This document shows, one piece after another, positions 40,664 to 49,428 of a stretch of 51,704 nucleotides of DNA. The DNA lies in assembly GCA_947626845.1 (NCBI GenBank), contig CANQTW010000015.1, forward strand, positions 1 through 51,704, in the 5' to 3' direction. Position 1 is the first letter of the stretch. The number at the start of each line of letters is the position of its first letter. The position numbers and the translations under genes are program-made. Under the pieces are notes generated by a model, which was given only the letters and a program-made list of their open reading frames with translations, was not told the DNA's origin and ran no database searches. This DNA is from an uncultured Oscillospiraceae bacterium. Lineage in GTDB: Bacteria; Bacillota; Clostridia; Oscillospirales; Oscillospiraceae.

Positions 40664-42844
40664 TTAACGCCAGCCCTTCTCATGCATGTAGGCGTTAATA
40701 AAATCGGAATTAGTTTTTTCAGTGTTGTTGAAGGAGCCGTAAACCACGCTGCTGGAGGAGGTCACGGGCTTGTACCAGGCCTGGCCCTCGAAATACTCCC
40801 GGATATAGTCGGTCTTGAAGATATAGCCGTGGCGGGCGTATATCTCGTTGAGCATCAGGGTGACCTCCCGCTGGGTCTTGCCCTCCAGGTCGGCGCGGGT
40901 CACAAGCTTTTGGTCGCTGGGGAAGATGACCGTGTTGCTCTTGCCCGTAGTATCGGGGGTGGGGTCCTGATTGCCGCCGGCGGTATCCGGCGTGGTGTCC
41001 TGATTGTTGCCGGTGGAGCCGGTATTGCCGCCGCGCCAGCCCATCTCCTTCTGATAGGCGATGATGGTGGAGATGTTGGCGTTCTCGATGGCGTTGAACT
41101 CGCTGACCACCTTGGCGGAATCCTTCGTGACGGGCTTATACCACTTCTGGGTCTGGAAATACTGCTGGGTAGTGCTGCCCTCGCCGCCGAAGATGTAGCC
41201 GTGGCGGGCGTATATCTCGTTGATGAGCATGGAGGTCTCCTGACGGGTCTTGCCCTCCAGCTCCGCGCGGGTGATCCGCTGGGTATCCGAGGGGTAGAGG
41301 TAGTCGTTGTTCACCGGTCCGGAGGGTTCGGAGGTGTCCGGCGGGGTGGTGTCGGAGGTATCCGAGGTATCGGACGTATCGGACGTATCGGACGTATCCG
41401 ACGTATCGGATGTGTCAGATGTATCGGAGGTATCGGAAGTGTCGGACGTATCGGAGGTATCATTCGACGTGTCGGAGGTGTCCGAAGTGTCGGAGGTATC
41501 GGACGAATCGGAGGTGTCCGTTCTATCCGACGTGTCCGAGGTGTCGTTGGGATCGGTGGGACGCCAGGGGCTCCACAGGAAGGCGATGACGGCCAGGATG
41601 GCCAGGAGCGCGATGAAGGCCACGATCCACCCGGCCTTGGAGGAGCGCCGCTCGGCGGCCCTCCGCTCTTTTGTGGAAATCTGGTCGTTGAAGTCGTAGG
41701 TCTCCGGCCTGTCCGAGGCTTTTTCCGCCACGGCGGCGGCGGTTTTTTGAGGTGTCTTTTCCGCCGCGGCTTTGGGGGCGGACGCCGCGCCGGCGGCCGC
41801 TTCCGCCTTGCTCCTGCCGGCGGCCTTATCCGTCTTAGCGGCGGCTTTATCCGTCTTAGCGGCGGCTTTTCCCCTGCCGGCCTCCTTCGCGGTCTCCTTT
41901 TCGGCCTTCACGGCAGCCGCGGCGGGGCCGGTCAGGACGGCGCCGCCGTTGCGCTTCACGGCGTCGAAGGCCGCGGCGGCGGCCATAGCCCTCCTGGGCT
42001 GTTTTTTCACGATGTTCAGGCGCGTCAGGTCCAGCTTGACCTGCGCGGCGCTCTGATAGCGCTGGGCCGGGTCGGCGGCCATCGCCCGCCGGATGACGGC
42101 GGCCAGGCCCTCGTCGATATCGCGAATTTTATAGGGGTCCCCGTGCTCCGGCATGGAACAGCCGTTTGCCACGTAGCACATGACGGCGCCCAGGGAATAG
42201 ATGTCGGACTGGACGGTGCCCGCGCCGTCAACGCCCGCGCTCTCCGGGGCGGCGAAGATGTTCTCCTCCGCGCCGAAGATGCCGCTTCCGGCCTTTTCCA
42301 GGGTGCGGCGAATGGCGTAGTCGGTGAGGACATAGCTCCCCGCGTCGGTGACCATCACGTTGGCGGGGGTGACCTCCCCGTGGACAAGGCTGTACTGGGC
42401 CAGTGCGTCCAGGGCGGAGGCGATGTCGATGCCAAGCCGCGCCGCGTCCTCGCTGGTGGGGGCGGCCTTTTCAAAGTAGACGGACAGCGGCGTGTAGATA
42501 CCGGTGCGGATATAGCCCGTCCAACCGGGGCCGTTGTTGTCCACGCACTTGACCTCCTCCACCGTGGCCAGATTGGCACAGCGGAGGTTGGCGTACATGG
42601 CCAGCTCCCAGTTCAAGTCGTTCTTGAATTTGGTGAAATAGGTGGTCAGCAGGTCGCGGCTGATGCCTAACTTCACCGCGTTGTCTATGGCGTCGGTGCT
42701 GGGGGGCATTTTCACAAGACGCATGGCGGAGAACGCCCCGCTCTCGGCGTTTCGGATAAGGTACACCGTTCCGAAATCACCCGCGCCCAAAATCCCTTCG
42801 GAGTTCCATCCGGGGAATACTTTATTCAGATCGATCTCGCTCAT
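40664..42844 (-). CDS. Membrane pseudokinase with Asp-Thr-Ser repeat linker and two YARHG domains
   Basis: About 726 residues. Residues 1-275 have a Hanks-type kinase fold: an intact Gly loop LGAGDFGTVYL (19-29), but SAMR replaces the VAIK lysine (Arg42), HGEVTPAN replaces HRDxKxxN (155-162, no catalytic Asp or Lys) and DYA replaces DFG (175-177). It is therefore probably catalytically dead. A Lys/Ala-rich juxtamembrane segment (about 285-400), one membrane helix (about 405-423), an extracellular DTS-repeat linker (about 432-505) and two YARHG domains (about 510-600 and 635-726, each with LINEIYARHG or LNEIYARHG and a WYKPV block) follow. YARHG domains occur in extracellular parts of bacterial sensors. 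GGAGG lies 13-14 nt before the ATG. Placed beside the glycosylation module. Confidence 0.85.
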   Translation of the reverse strand: MSEIDLNKVFPGWNSEGILGAGDFGTVYLIRNAESGAFSAMRLVKMPPSTDAIDNAVKLGISRDLLTTYFTKFKNDLNWELAMYANLRCANLATVEEVKCVDNNGPGWTGYIRTGIYTPLSVYFEKAAPTSEDAARLGIDIASALDALAQYSLVHGEVTPANVMVTDAGSYVLTDYAIRRTLEKAGSGIFGAEENIFAAPESAGVDGAGTVQSDIYSLGAVMCYVANGCSMPEHGDPYKIRDIDEGLAAVIRRAMAADPAQRYQSAAQVKLDLTRLNIVKKQPRRAMAAAAAFDAVKRNGGAVLTGPAAAAVKAEKETAKEAGRGKAAAKTDKAAAKTDKAAGRSKAEAAAGAASAPKAAAEKTPQKTAAAVAEKASDRPETYDFNDQISTKERRAAERRSSKAGWIVAFIALLAILAVIAFLWSPWRPTDPNDTSDTSDRTDTSDSSDTSDTSDTSDTSNDTSDTSDTSDTSDTSDTSDTSDTSDTSDTSDTSDTSDTTPPDTSEPSGPVNNDYLYPSDTQRITRAELEGKTRQETSMLINEIYARHGYIFGGEGSTTQQYFQTQKWYKPVTKDSAKVVSEFNAIENANISTIIAYQKEMGWRGGNTGSTGNNQDTTPDTAGGNQDPTPDTTGKSNTVIFPSDQKLVTRADLEGKTQREVTLMLNEIYARHGYIFKTDYIREYFEGQAWYKPVTSSSSVVYGSFNNTEKTNSDFINAYMHEKGWR
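41346..41560 (-). repeat. In-frame simple repeat coding for Asp-Thr-Ser units
   Basis: More than 20 imperfect 9-nt units (GTATCGGAC/GTGTCGGAG on the plus strand) coding for DTS. Near-identical units should allow length change by slippage without frameshift. The linker separates the membrane helix from the first YARHG domain. Confidence 0.9.
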
Positions 42845-42884
42845 AGTGATTATGTTAACCTCCTTGCTCTATATGTGTGTGGTT

Positions 42885-43132
42885 TTACGGCTCGTAAGTT
42901 GTGCCGTGGGAAAACTGTATCGGATGATCATAGCAATACGCCAGGACCTGGTCACGCATTTTCGCGTAATAGAGAATCTGTCCTACGGTTTCCTCTTTAA
43001 TACTTTCAGCGCATACGTCCCCTGCCTGGTTTCTATCCGGTACATCCTGTGCGTAAAGCCCCCTTCCAAGGGGACCGGAACGCCTGTCATCTGCCAGTGA
43101 TACGCTCTTTCCATTTTTGAAAATATAGACAT
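42885..43132 (-). pseudogene. Remnant of an aminoglycoside-phosphotransferase-family gene
   Basis: An ATG at 43132, with a GAGGA site, opens a 49-codon frame (stop at 42983) containing GGFTHRMYRIETRQGTYALK. This is typical of the N-terminal lobe of Firmicutes APH/choline-kinase-like phosphotransferases. It then runs out of frame at KRKP. In another frame the sequence continues KEETVGQILYYAKMRDQVLA and stops at 42885, resembling a C-terminal helix. The central catalytic region (HxDxxxxN) is missing, so this is an internal deletion with a frameshift. AT-richer than its neighbours. The family call rests on motif recognition only. Confidence 0.6.
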
Positions 43133-43144
43133 GACCGTTCCTCA

Positions 43145-43170
43145 CCGGCAAAGGCCGTTGGCCTTGCCGG
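43145..43170. repeat. Bulged hairpin after polC
   Basis: CCGGCAAAGGCC (43145-43156), loop GTT, GGCCTTGCCGG (43160-43170), with one bulged A. It is 13 nt past the polC stop. The lack of a T tract makes it a weak terminator or an mRNA-end stabiliser; it also overlaps the 5' side of the phosphotransferase remnant. Confidence 0.65.
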
Positions 43171-43183
43171 CAATCAAGCTAAG

Positions 43184-46100
43184 CTAAAATAAGGATATCT
43201 GGCTGGACTCAGGCATATTGCCCAGGGCGCCCAGGTCTCTGAGGTCCAGGGCGTTGGAGTGGGACAGCTTGGAGCAGGTGTTCAAGAGCTCCTCCATGGA
43301 GACAAATTCCGCTCCCCTGCCGTGCTCGCACAGGTCCAGCGCCGTGGCCTCGCCCAGGCCGGAGACGGCCACGAAGGGCGGGCGCAGGGCGTTGCCCTCA
43401 ACCTGGAATTTTAACGCATCCGACTTATAAAGGTCAATAGGCAAAAACGTAAAACCGCGTTTATAAAACTCCCAGCAGGCCTCTAAGGTGGTCATCAGGT
43501 CGTCGTCCTTGTCGGTGGCGTCGGGATTCTCCCGTATCTTCCGGATGGCGGAGCGGACGGTCTCCTCCCCCATGCACATGAGCTTGGCGTCAAAGCCGCC
43601 CTTCTGACTGCGGCGGTAGAAGTACGCCGCGTAGAACTCCAGGGGCCTGTGGACCTTGAACCAGGCGATGCGGAAGGCCATCATCACGTAGGCTACGGCG
43701 TGGGCCTTGGGGAAGAGATAGGCGATCTTGGCCAGGGAGTCTATGTACCAGTCGGGTACGCCGTGCTCCTTCATGGTCTCCACCCAGCCGTCCTGGAAGC
43801 CGGCCTTTTTGACACGGCCCTTGCGGACGTTCTCCATGATCTTGAAGCTGAGCTTTGGGTCCATCCCCTTGGAGATGAGATAGAGCATGATATCGTCGCG
43901 GCACCCCACCGTCTCACGGACCGTGGCGGTGCCGGAGGTGATCAGGTCCTTGGCGTTGCCAAGCCACACGTCGGTGCCGTGGGAGAAGCCGGACAGCCGC
44001 ACAAGGGTATCGAAATTCTCCGGCTGGGTATCCACCAGCATCTGGCGGGTGAAGCTGGTGCCGAACTCCGGGATGCCGATGGTGCCGGTCTTGCCGATGA
44101 TGGGATCATCATCCGTAAGGCCCAGGGGCGCGGCGGATTTGAAGATGCCCATGGTCTCCGGGTCGTCCAGCCGTATCTTCTTGGCGTCCAGTCCGGTCAT
44201 ATCCTCCAGCATACGAATCATGGTGGGGTCATCGTGGCCCAGCTCGTCCAGCTTTAAGAGGTTGTCCTCCATGCAGTGATACTCGAAGTGGGTGGTGATG
44301 ATATCGGTGTCCTTGTCATCCGCCGGGTGCTGGGCCGGACAGAAGTCGGTGATCTCCATGTCCTGGGGAATGACCACCAGGCCGCCGGGATGCTGGCCGG
44401 TGGTGCGTTTGACGCCCACACAGCCCATGGCCAGGCGCGTCTCCTCCGCCTTGGAGGCGGTGCGGCCCGTCTTTTCCAGATATTTTTTCACATAGCCGAA
44501 GGCGGTCTTTTCCGCCACGCCGCCGATGGTGCCGGCGCGGAACACATGGTCGGAGCCGAAAAGCTCGTTGGTGTACCGGTGGGCGTTGGCCTGGTATTCG
44601 CCGGAGAAATTGAGGTCGATATCCGGCACCTTGTCGCCGCCGAAGCCCAGGAAGGTCTCAAAGGGGATGTCGAAGCCGTCCTTCACGTACTCCGTACCGC
44701 AGACGGGACAGACCTTGTCCGGCATATCCGCGCCGCAGCCGCAGCCCGTATCCGTGGGAAATTCCGTATGCTTGCACTTGGGGCACCGGTAATGGGGCGG
44801 CAGGGAGTTGACCTCGGTGATCCCTGACAGGAATGCCACGATGGAGGAGCCCACGCTTCCGCGGGAGCCCACCAGATACCCGTGGGCCAGGGAGTCCTGC
44901 ACCAGCTTCTGGGCGGACATGTAGATGACGTCATAGTGGCGGGAGAGGATGTCGTGCAGCTCCTGCTCAACGCGGCTCGTCACGATCTCCGGCGGTTCCT
45001 CGCCGTACAGCTCACGCATACGGTTGTAGACCAGGTCCTTGAGCTGCTGCTCGGAATTTTCGATCTTGGGCGGGTAGAGGACGCCGGCGGGGGGCAGGGG
45101 CCGTACCACGTCGCACATGTCCGCGATCTTACGGGGGTTGTCCACCACCACTTCCTTCGCCCGGTCCCCCAGGTAGGAAAACTCCTCCAGCATCTCGTCG
45201 GTGGTACGGAAATAGATGGGCAGGGGCTTGTCCCCGCCCTCAAATTCCTTGGCCACAAGCAGGACATGGCGATATATCTCATCCTCCGGATCGAGGAAAT
45301 GGACGTCTCCGGTGGCCACAACGGGCTTCCCCAGCTCGTCGCCCAGCTCCAAAATACGGCGGTTGAAGTCGCGAAGCTCCTCCTCATCCTTCGCCTTCGG
45401 CTTGTCGCCCCGAAGCATGAAGGCGTTGTTGCAGAGGGGCTGAATCTCCAGATAGTCATAGAACTCCGCCACGCGCCGCAGCTCGAAGCGGCTGCGTCCG
45501 TCCACAAGGGTCTGGAACACCTCGCCGGCCTCGCAGGCGGAGCCGATGATCAGCCCCTCCCGGTGGGCCATGATGAGGGATTTGGGCATGATGGGGTTGA
45601 CGTGCAGGTGCTCCAAGTGGCTGGCGGTGACGATCTTATAGAGGTTCTTGATGCCCGCCTGGGTGCGGGCCAGGACGATGATGTGCTGGGGCCGCTGGCG
45701 GCGGCGGGAGGCGCCCTTCTGGCGGGCCTCCCGGATGGCAGGGTCGATGTCGGAGAGCTTTTTGGCGCCCCTTTCCGCCAGCTGAAGGGCAAAGCGGGCG
45801 AAAATGAGCCCGCAGGTCAAAGCGTCATCGGAGGCCCTGTGGTGGTTGAAGTCGGGCAGGCCCAGGTTGCCGGCCACCATATCCAGCTTGTGGGCGCGCA
45901 GCTCCGGCAGCATCCCCTGGGCCATGGTCAGGGTGTCCAGATAGGTGGGGGCAAAGGGTATATCGGCGCGGCGGCAGGCCTCGTCGATAAAGCCGATATC
46001 GAAGTTGGCGTTGTGGGCCACTAAGGGCAGGTCCCCGGCAAAGGCCAGGAAATCCCGAACGGCGCTCTCCTCGCCGGGAGCGCCGGAAACCATCTCGGCG

Positions 46101-47188
46101 GTGATGCCGGTGAGGTTCGCCACCTCGGCGGGGATGGGCCGTTTGGGGTCAACGAAGGTCTGAAAACGGTCCACCTCCACCCCGCCGGAGAAGCGCACCG
46201 CGCCGATCTCGGTGAGGGCGTCGCGCCGGGAGGAGAGGCCCGTAGTCTCGATATCGAAGGCCACAAAATCGCCGGAGAGGGGGCCGTCGCCGCCGCCCAT
46301 CAGGGCCACGCGGTCATCCAGGTCGTTGATGTAGTACCCCTCCACGCCGTAGATGATCTTGATCTTGTCCCCCGCCGCCTTCATGGCGTCGGGGAAGGAC
46401 TGGCAAACGCCGTGGTCGGTGATGGCGATGGCCGGGTGTCCCCAGCTGATGGCCCGCTTCACGACCTCCTTGGTGTCGGTCACCGCGTCCATGGCGCTCA
46501 TCTTGGTGTGCAGATGGAGCTCCACGCGCTTTTCCGCCGCCGTGTCCTGACGGGGCGGCTTTTCCGGAGCCAGGGCGATGGCCGTGGGCTCCAGGACCGT
46601 ATCCTTTTCAAACTGGTTATAGCTCATAAAGCCCTGGCAGGTGACGTTCATCCCCACCTCGATGGTCTTGGCCGCCGCCTTGACGGGCTCCTCTTTTATG
46701 AATTTGGAGACGCGCACGGAACCCGTGCCGTCGGTCATATCAAAGCTCAGGACCAACGCGCCGCTTCTCACGTCGCGGCTGTTCACGGCGAAAATCTTTC
46801 CCGTGACGGTGACACGCCCGGAATCCAGGCTCAGCTCCCCCATAGCGGTCTCGGCGCCCTTGTAGATCTTTCCGAAAAGGGGCTTTCCCGACTTGGGGCC
46901 GGAGGGATTCTTCTTCGCGGCTTTTTCCGGCGCCCTTCCCCCGCCGGCGCTCTCAGGCGCGGAAACGTTCAGGGTACAACGGATAAGGCCGTAGTCCCGC
47001 TCCACCTTCCGCTCCACCATGGAGGCGTAGACGGGGGGCAGGGCCTCGTCAAAGCTGACGTTCAGCGTCATGGTCCTCTTTTCCCGCTCCACCGTGGCCC
47101 CGGTGACCTTGCCGCGGCTCAGCGTCTCTCTGGGGGCGCCGCAGTCGGTGAGGGACGGGAACATCTCCAAAAGCTCCACGTAGTCCAT
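43184..47188 (-). CDS. polC: DNA polymerase III alpha subunit, PolC type
   Basis: The main replicative polymerase of low-GC-type Firmicutes. 1334 residues. Order: N-terminal domain and OB fold (about 110-215), the PHP part starting VELHLHTKMSAMDAVTDTKE (about 222-241), an inserted DEDDh 3'-5' exonuclease with FVAFDIETTGLSSRRDALTE (about 309-328) and HNANFDIGF, then the rest of PHP, the zinc-type CPKCKHTEF...CGCGADMPDKVCPVCG element, and the polymerase core with KVPDIDLNFSGEYQ and HPGGLVVIP. It is slightly shorter than the Bacillus protein. The ispG stop is 3 nt upstream of its ATG, so the two are co-transcribed. Confidence 0.97.
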   Translation of the reverse strand: MDYVELLEMFPSLTDCGAPRETLSRGKVTGATVEREKRTMTLNVSFDEALPPVYASMVERKVERDYGLIRCTLNVSAPESAGGGRAPEKAAKKNPSGPKSGKPLFGKIYKGAETAMGELSLDSGRVTVTGKIFAVNSRDVRSGALVLSFDMTDGTGSVRVSKFIKEEPVKAAAKTIEVGMNVTCQGFMSYNQFEKDTVLEPTAIALAPEKPPRQDTAAEKRVELHLHTKMSAMDAVTDTKEVVKRAISWGHPAIAITDHGVCQSFPDAMKAAGDKIKIIYGVEGYYINDLDDRVALMGGGDGPLSGDFVAFDIETTGLSSRRDALTEIGAVRFSGGVEVDRFQTFVDPKRPIPAEVANLTGITAEMVSGAPGEESAVRDFLAFAGDLPLVAHNANFDIGFIDEACRRADIPFAPTYLDTLTMAQGMLPELRAHKLDMVAGNLGLPDFNHHRASDDALTCGLIFARFALQLAERGAKKLSDIDPAIREARQKGASRRRQRPQHIIVLARTQAGIKNLYKIVTASHLEHLHVNPIMPKSLIMAHREGLIIGSACEAGEVFQTLVDGRSRFELRRVAEFYDYLEIQPLCNNAFMLRGDKPKAKDEEELRDFNRRILELGDELGKPVVATGDVHFLDPEDEIYRHVLLVAKEFEGGDKPLPIYFRTTDEMLEEFSYLGDRAKEVVVDNPRKIADMCDVVRPLPPAGVLYPPKIENSEQQLKDLVYNRMRELYGEEPPEIVTSRVEQELHDILSRHYDVIYMSAQKLVQDSLAHGYLVGSRGSVGSSIVAFLSGITEVNSLPPHYRCPKCKHTEFPTDTGCGCGADMPDKVCPVCGTEYVKDGFDIPFETFLGFGGDKVPDIDLNFSGEYQANAHRYTNELFGSDHVFRAGTIGGVAEKTAFGYVKKYLEKTGRTASKAEETRLAMGCVGVKRTTGQHPGGLVVIPQDMEITDFCPAQHPADDKDTDIITTHFEYHCMEDNLLKLDELGHDDPTMIRMLEDMTGLDAKKIRLDDPETMGIFKSAAPLGLTDDDPIIGKTGTIGIPEFGTSFTRQMLVDTQPENFDTLVRLSGFSHGTDVWLGNAKDLITSGTATVRETVGCRDDIMLYLISKGMDPKLSFKIMENVRKGRVKKAGFQDGWVETMKEHGVPDWYIDSLAKIAYLFPKAHAVAYVMMAFRIAWFKVHRPLEFYAAYFYRRSQKGGFDAKLMCMGEETVRSAIRKIRENPDATDKDDDLMTTLEACWEFYKRGFTFLPIDLYKSDALKFQVEGNALRPPFVAVSGLGEATALDLCEHGRGAEFVSMEELLNTCSKLSHSNALDLRDLGALGNMPESSQISLF

Positions 47189-47191
47189 CGC

Positions 47192-48235
47192 TCACGCCTC
47201 CGTCCCGTTGATCAGCCCCAAAAGGCCGTCGGCAAGGCGGTCATAGGGGAGCTTGGCCACGATTTGGCCCTTTCGGAAGAGGATACCCTCTCCGTCGCCG
47301 CCGGCCACGCCGAAATCGGCCTCCCTGGCCTCGCCGGGGCCGTTGACGGCACAGCCCATCACCGCCACGGTGATGTCTTTTTTACAATCCCGCAGCTTGG
47401 CTTCCACCTCATGGGCCAGGGAAACCAGGTCGATGCGCGTCCTGCCGCAGGTGGGACAGGAGACGAACCGGACACCGCCGGAACGGAGCCCGACGGCCTT
47501 CAAAATGGCGATGCCGGCCTCTACCTCCCGCTCCGGGTCGGCGGTGAGGCTGACGCGCACGGTGTTGCCGATGCCTTCATTGAGGAGCGTGCCGATGCCT
47601 ACGGCGGAGTTGACAGTCCCCAGATACTCCGTCCCCGCCTCGGTGACCCCCAGGTGCAGGGGGTAGTCGCACTTTCGCGCCATCAGTCGGCAGGCCTCTA
47701 CGGTGCGGCTGACGGTGGAGGATTTGACGGATACGGCGATATCGGAAAAGCCCACGTCCTCCAATATACGGGCGTGGTTCAGGGCGCTCTCCACCATGGC
47801 CTCCGCCGTGGGGCCGCCGTATTTGGCCAGGAGCTCCCGCTCCACACTGCCGGAGTTGACGCCGATGCGGATGGGCACATGCCGGGCCTCGCAGGCCCGC
47901 GCCACGGCCCTGACACGCTCCTGGGAGCCGATATTGCCCGGATTTATGCGCACCTTGTCCACGCCCCCGTCCAGAGCGGCCAGGGCCAGGCGGTAATCAA
48001 AGTGGATATCGGCCACCAGGGGGATGTGGATACGCTTTTTGATGACGGCCACGGCCTTCGCCGCCGCCATATCGGGGACGGCTACGCGGATGATGTCGCA
48101 CCCGGCCCGTTCCAGGCGCAAAATCTGCGCCACGGTGGCGTCCACGTCGTCGGTGCGGGTGTTGCACATGGACTGGACGGATACGGGCGCTCCCCCGCCG
48201 ATCTTAACGTTTCCAACGGTGATCTCTCGTGTCAT
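47192..48235 (-). CDS. ispG: 4-hydroxy-3-methylbut-2-enyl diphosphate synthase
   Basis: A [4Fe-4S] enzyme of the MEP isoprenoid pathway, converting MEcPP to HMBPP. 347 residues. The N-terminal barrel begins [21 protein letters not shown]; the C-terminal cluster domain contains [11 protein letters not shown] and [10 protein letters not shown], which supply the cysteine ligands and the conserved Glu. GAGGA is 9 nt before the ATG. It is transcribed from its own promoter with polC; dxr of the same pathway is two genes upstream. Confidence 0.97.
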   Translation of the reverse strand: MTREITVGNVKIGGGAPVSVQSMCNTRTDDVDATVAQILRLERAGCDIIRVAVPDMAAAKAVAVIKKRIHIPLVADIHFDYRLALAALDGGVDKVRINPGNIGSQERVRAVARACEARHVPIRIGVNSGSVERELLAKYGGPTAEAMVESALNHARILEDVGFSDIAVSVKSSTVSRTVEACRLMARKCDYPLHLGVTEAGTEYLGTVNSAVGIGTLLNEGIGNTVRVSLTADPEREVEAGIAILKAVGLRSGGVRFVSCPTCGRTRIDLVSLAHEVEAKLRDCKKDITVAVMGCAVNGPGEAREADFGVAGGDGEGILFRKGQIVAKLPYDRLADGLLGLINGTEA

Positions 48236-48264
48236 TGCGATGTTCCTCTGTGTTTCACGTGTTC

Positions 48265-48293
48265 AGTATACTACAATTTGAGCCAGTTGTAAA
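48265..48293 (-). promoter_or_regulatory. Promoter of ispG-polC
   Basis: Minus strand TTTACA (48293-48288), 17 nt, TATACT (48270-48265). Start near 48258. Upstream is an AT-rich inverted repeat, AACTAAAA (48305-48312) and TTTTAGTT (48335-48342), between this promoter and the rseP stop (48355); it may end rseP transcription weakly or bind a factor. Confidence 0.82.
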
Positions 48294-48354
48294 GATGGAA
48301 TATTAACTAAAAATAATTAATCTTTTATCATTTATTTTAGTTAGTTTGCACAGG

Positions 48355-49419
48355 TCATTTTACGTATTTCAACACGTCGCTGACCATGATGACGGCCATC
48401 AGGCCCAGGAGGGCCACCATGCCGGCGGCGTGGACCCAGCCCTCGTATTTGGGGTCGATCTGCTTTTTGAACAGCGCCATCGTGACGGCGTTGAGGAGGA
48501 CGAACAGGAGCCGTCCGCCGTCCAAAGCGGGGATCGGCAGCAGGTTCATCACGGCCAGATTCACGGCGATAAGGGCGATGAAGTTGAACACATATTCCAG
48601 GGCGGCGGCGCGGGAGTTGGTCTCCTGCTCCACCTGCTGGCCCATATCGTTGATGGCACCCACGATGCCCACCACGCCGGACATCTCCCGCAGGCCCACG
48701 GCGCCGGTGATGAGGTCCGAGAGGCCCATCCAGACGGAGCGGACGTAGTTCCAGGAGGTGTACCAGGTGTAGCGGAGCTTTTGAAAGGCGCTGGCCTCCA
48801 CGGTGCCGAAGGTGACGCCGTAGCGGAAGCCGTCGGCGTACTGGGCGGGCTTCAGGGCGTAATCGTCAAGCCTGACCTTCTTCCCGTCACGGAGGACCAC
48901 CATGTCCACGGTGTCCCCGGCTCTCTGCATGTAGATGGAGAAATCGGAGGAGTAGTAGACCCGATGGCCGTCGATGGAATAGATGCGGTCCCCGGCCTGG
49001 ATGCCGTTTTCCGCGTAGAGGAAGCCGTCCACGGTCTCCACGATCTCGTTGGTGACGAAGGCTTGGGCGGAGGAATAGAGGACGGCGACGATGACAAAGC
49101 CGATGAGGAAATTCATAGCCGCGCCGGCCACTAAGATGATCGCCTTCTGCCACCATTTTTTATTGACGAAGGCGCGGGGATCGGCGCTCTCCCCCTCTCC
49201 GGCCTGTCCGTCCTCCCCCTCCATGGCGCAGTAGCCGCCGATGGGGAGAAGGCGCAGGGCGTAGAGGGTCTCCTCGCCCTGCTTTTTCCAGATGGCGGGG
49301 CCCATGCCGATGGAGTATTCGTTGACCTTCACGTTGCAGGCCTTGGCGGCCAGGAAGTGGCCCAGCTCATGGAGGGCGATGAGGACGCCGAAGGCCAGGA
49401 TCGCGATGATGATATACAT
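48355..49419 (-). CDS. rseP: Site-2 protease RseP/RasP, zinc intramembrane metalloprotease
   Basis: Cleaves membrane-spanning anti-sigma factors and signal peptides within the membrane. 354 residues. HELGH at 17-21 in the first helix binds zinc. A PDZ domain (about 115-195, with GIQAGDRIYSIDGHRV) follows, and the LDG zinc motif lies in NLLPIPALDGGRLLFV (about 291-306). Four membrane helices. It ends with the hydrophobic MVSDVLKYVK. It lies 9 nt after dxr and forms the usual cdsA-dxr-rseP group. Confidence 0.96.
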   Translation of the reverse strand: MYIIIAILAFGVLIALHELGHFLAAKACNVKVNEYSIGMGPAIWKKQGEETLYALRLLPIGGYCAMEGEDGQAGEGESADPRAFVNKKWWQKAIILVAGAAMNFLIGFVIVAVLYSSAQAFVTNEIVETVDGFLYAENGIQAGDRIYSIDGHRVYYSSDFSIYMQRAGDTVDMVVLRDGKKVRLDDYALKPAQYADGFRYGVTFGTVEASAFQKLRYTWYTSWNYVRSVWMGLSDLITGAVGLREMSGVVGIVGAINDMGQQVEQETNSRAAALEYVFNFIALIAVNLAVMNLLPIPALDGGRLLFVLLNAVTMALFKKQIDPKYEGWVHAAGMVALLGLMAVIMVSDVLKYVK

Positions 49420-49428
49420 TCCTTTACG

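Noticed and set aside
41346-41560. Possible CRISPR array or minisatellite
   Set aside because: The units are 9 nt, contiguous, without spacers, and in frame within a coding sequence.
40625-42670. 681-codon plus-strand frame opposite the pseudokinase gene
   Set aside because: Composition (Gly/Ile/Arg repeats) mirrors the DTS repeat on the other strand; no initiation signals. The minus-strand frame has recognisable domains.
46412-48292. 626-codon plus-strand frame opposite polC/ispG
   Set aside because: Spans two certain minus-strand genes and their junction, with no ribosome binding site and no recognisable domain.
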